A DNA stretch of 64,000 nt from Facklamia lactis (lineage in GTDB: Bacteria; Bacillota; Bacilli; Lactobacillales; Aerococcaceae): assembly GCF_015863205.1 (NCBI RefSeq), contig NZ_JACBXQ010000004.1, forward strand, positions 1 through 64,000, read 5' to 3'. The notes under the pieces were generated by a model. The model was not told where the DNA came from and did no database searches. It worked only from the letters and a program-made list of their open reading frames with translations. The translations under genes were made by a program, and so were the position numbers. The first letter of the stretch is position 1, and each line of letters starts with the position of its first letter. Shown one piece after another: positions 61,647 to 64,000 of the stretch.

Positions 61647-64000
61647 CTAACGCATACCTTTACCACGATTTTGTTTACCTGACTGTCTATTTCTATTTTT
61701 TTTATTTTTTCGTTTAGAAATTGTAAACTTCCCTTTCGCTGCATCACGCATTCTTGGAGCTCGACCCTTTTCTTTTCTACCACGATTATTTGTTTTTTCA
61801 CTATTTTTTGTTTGCACTTTAATAGCATTTAAATCTACGTCTTCAATAGGTTCCGCATCTAAAATAGCAAAATCAATTTCTCTCTCGGCAATATCCACAC
61901 CTAATAATTGAACTTTAACCTTTTGCCCTATACGATAGACTTTTCGTGTTCGTTCACCAATTAGCATCATATGTTGGGGATTATATTGGTAATAGTCATC
62001 CGTTAAGCTTTGCAAGCTTACTAAACCTTCTACAGTATTAGGTAACGCAACAAAAATACCAAAAGAAGTAACAGAAGCAATCGTACCTTCAAAAATTTCT
62101 CCAATTTTATCTTCCATATACTCTGCTTTTTTTAATGCATCTGTCTCACGTTCAGCTTCTACTGCTCGCCGCTCCATTTGAGATGAATGATTAGCAATAG
62201 CAGGTAGCTTTTCTTCCCAACGTGAACGTTCCTTCTGGCTTAAACTTTTCTCTAAATAGTTAGATATTAAACGATGAACCATTAGATCTGGATAACGACG
62301 AATTGGCGAAGTAAAATGCGTATAGTCTTCAGCTGCTAACCCAAAATGCCCTGCTGGATTTTCAGAATATTTTGCTTGCTGCATTGAGCGTAACATCATA
62401 GTAGATACTACCTGTTCATATGGCTCACCCTTCACCGATTTTAAAGCTTCTTGAAGCTGTTTAGGATCTATTTCGGCAGTTTGACCACGTAAAACAATAC
62501 CAAAACTGGTGATAAATTCAGCAAATCGATCCATTTTAGCCTCATCGGGCTGTTCGTGAATTCGATAGATAAAAGGGAAATCTCTTTGTAAATAAGTCTC
62601 TGCTACTGTTTCATTTGCAGCGAGCATAAAGGACTCAATGAGACGTTCACCTGTAAAGCGCTCACGAAGTACAATATCAGTAGGATGCCCACTTTCATCG
62701 ACTAAAACCTGAGCTTCTGGTGCATCAAAATCAAGAGCACCTCGACCTTTTCTCATCTGATATAAAACTTCATGAAGTTCAGCCATCTCATCAAGCATAG
62801 GTGTAATTTCTTGATATTTCTCTCTTAATTCTTCATTTCCTTCTAAAATAGCATTAACATCTGAATAAGTCATCCGATAAGAAGAATGGATAACACTTTT
62901 AAAAATCTCATGTTTCACCACTTGTCCCTTACCATCGATTACCATTTCACAAGAGAGCGTCAGACGATCTTCATGAGGGTGCAAAGAACAAATTCCATTT
63001 GACAATCGTTGGGGCAACATTGGAACCACTCGATCGGTTAAATAGACTGAGGTGCCTCTCTCGTACGCTTCTTGATCAATGGCCGATCCTTCTTTTACAT
63101 AATGAGACACATCTGCAATATGAACTCCTAGATGATATTCTCGATCCGAAACCTTTGTCAATGAAATAGCATCATCTAAATCTTTCGCATCTGCACCATC
63201 AATCGTAATAATAAGTTCATTTCGCAGATCTACCCGGCCCTTCATATCATCTGGATTGATCGTCTGACCAATATTTTCAGCCTCTGCTATTACCTGTTCA
63301 GGAAATTCGTGGGGGATCCCAAATTGAAATAAAATAGCTAAAATATCAACACCAGGTGCATCTTTATGGCCAATCTCTTTTGCCACTATCCCAACCATTT
63401 CATTAGGTGACTTATTCGTGGGGTACTCTGAAATCTTTACGATACATATCGTATGGTCTGCAGGATGAATACCATCAGGTCTGATAAAGATTTTTACCAA
63501 ATCAGAAAATTCTCCCTGAGGTTTTACATATCCTAGATAACCGCTCGTTTCCCGCTCGTTCTGATTATAAGCATAAAATTCCCCAACTAACTGATTCGCT
63601 TTTCTTTCCTGAATAGCAACAACTTGAGCTTCCGACCCTTTGCCTGTGTTTGCATCTACTTGCTTAATAATTCTAGCGATGACTGTATCTCCATCCAATG
63701 CTCCTCCATTTTTACCTCGAGGCACAAATAGATCGCTTTCTCCCTCTTGATGAGATATAAAACCATATCCTTTATCATTCGCTCGATAAATACCCGTTAT
63801 TTCCAAACTTTCAGTAAGGGCTTTAAATTGACCTTCAGATGTCAGCTGAATTTCGCCTACTCTTTCTAGAAAAGCAAGCGCTTTTACTAATCGTTTATAA
63901 TTTTTACTCCCCTTATAATTAAATCGGTGAGCAATCTGATCGACCTTAAAAGATTGATCTTTATTTTCTTGCAAAAAATGCAGCACTTCTCTTTCTAACT
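61647..64000 (-). CDS. rnr: Ribonuclease R (5' end cut by the window)
   Basis: At least 784 residues of a 3'-5' exoribonuclease. A winged-helix N-domain and cold-shock domains (GIYRANDKGYGFISHQEG) come first. The RNB catalytic domain has DGADAKDLDDAISL near 258-271 with the metal Asp residues, then the HIADVSHYVKEGS block and HFTSPIRRYPDLMVHRL. A C-terminal S1 domain and a Lys/Arg-rich tail follow. The reading frame is open to the right edge (codons for LERE before the first internal GTG at 63986), so the true start lies outside. Confidence 0.96.
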   Translation of the reverse strand, partial: LEREVLHFLQENKDQSFKVDQIAHRFNYKGSKNYKRLVKALAFLERVGEIQLTSEGQFKALTESLEITGIYRANDKGYGFISHQEGESDLFVPRGKNGGALDGDTVIARIIKQVDANTGKGSEAQVVAIQERKANQLVGEFYAYNQNERETSGYLGYVKPQGEFSDLVKIFIRPDGIHPADHTICIVKISEYPTNKSPNEMVGIVAKEIGHKDAPGVDILAILFQFGIPHEFPEQVIAEAENIGQTINPDDMKGRVDLRNELIITIDGADAKDLDDAISLTKVSDREYHLGVHIADVSHYVKEGSAIDQEAYERGTSVYLTDRVVPMLPQRLSNGICSLHPHEDRLTLSCEMVIDGKGQVVKHEIFKSVIHSSYRMTYSDVNAILEGNEELREKYQEITPMLDEMAELHEVLYQMRKGRGALDFDAPEAQVLVDESGHPTDIVLRERFTGERLIESFMLAANETVAETYLQRDFPFIYRIHEQPDEAKMDRFAEFITSFGIVLRGQTAEIDPKQLQEALKSVKGEPYEQVVSTMMLRSMQQAKYSENPAGHFGLAAEDYTHFTSPIRRYPDLMVHRLISNYLEKSLSQKERSRWEEKLPAIANHSSQMERRAVEAERETDALKKAEYMEDKIGEIFEGTIASVTSFGIFVALPNTVEGLVSLQSLTDDYYQYNPQHMMLIGERTRKVYRIGQKVKVQLLGVDIAEREIDFAILDAEPIEDVDLNAIKVQTKNSEKTNNRGRKEKGRAPRMRDAAKGKFTISKRKNKKNRNRQSGKQNRGKGMR

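Overview
The window is chromosomal DNA from a low-GC Gram-positive bacterium, almost certainly of the order Lactobacillales. Supporting signs are the YutD / TIGR01457 HAD / TIGR01906 cluster, RpoY-RNase J, UPF0223-TypA, LuxS, an Rgg-type regulator, a pyruvate dehydrogenase operon, a Gram-positive comG operon and strong AGGAGG-type ribosome binding sites. No sporulation gene is seen. Family level (Aerococcaceae- or Carnobacteriaceae-like) is only a guess. No insertion sequence, prophage, CRISPR array or transposase is visible. Most genes are housekeeping genes on the minus strand.

Layout. 1-330: three tandem minus-strand promoters and a boxA-like leader, so a 16S rRNA gene probably begins just off the left edge. 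0.4-5.0 kb: pgi, an S1-domain protein, a cyclophilin, then a plus-strand trio (yuiD-like, ferredoxin-NADP reductase, pgpA). 5.0-9.3 kb: yunD-yutD-HAD-membrane protein operon and a phosphatidylserine-synthase-like protein lacking catalytic residues. 9.5-13.2 kb: a DegV protein and a three-gene envelope operon (deacetylase lipoprotein, unknown anchored protein, lipase-like hydrolase). 13.3-16.1 kb: a quinone/catechol-stress locus (MarR regulator, ring-cleaving dioxygenase, flavin reductase, esterase) with matching palindromic operators. 16.3-24.1 kb: GNAT, luxS, comEC, comEA, coaD, rsmD, ylbG, ftsW, sodA. 24.4-27.3 kb: typA, an inositol-phosphatase-like gene and a UPF0223 gene.

27.5-33.0 kb is the most accessory-looking part: two single-polypeptide ABC exporters flank an Rgg-family regulator. 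It also holds gene-poor intergenic DNA with a possible small hydrophobic peptide ORF, and a short, extremely acidic lipoprotein. 33.0-38.4 kb is the PDH operon (pdhA-pdhB-pdhC-lpdA). 38.7 kb holds tRNA-Arg(UCU). 38.8-41.0 kb holds a DUF2200 gene, a PspA/IM30 gene and a glycine-rich membrane protein. 41.2-50.5 kb holds efp and a long operon xseA-xseB-ispA-tlyA-recN-miaA-hflX-def-pdxK. 50.7-56.5 kb: a secreted DUF1002 protein inserted next to nusB, then asp23-like, pepP, rnjA and rpoY. 56.7-61.1 kb: the complete comGA-GG operon. 61.1-64.0 kb: smpB and rnr, the latter cut by the right edge.

The genes describe a naturally transformable (or once transformable) fermentative coccus-type cell with PDH, Mn-type SOD, LuxS and quinone-detoxification capacity. 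The most interesting candidates are the Rgg/ABC/peptide module, a 32-nt element shared by the comGA and comEA promoters, a cre-like site filling the spacer of a consensus rRNA promoter, and the degenerate PssA homologue.
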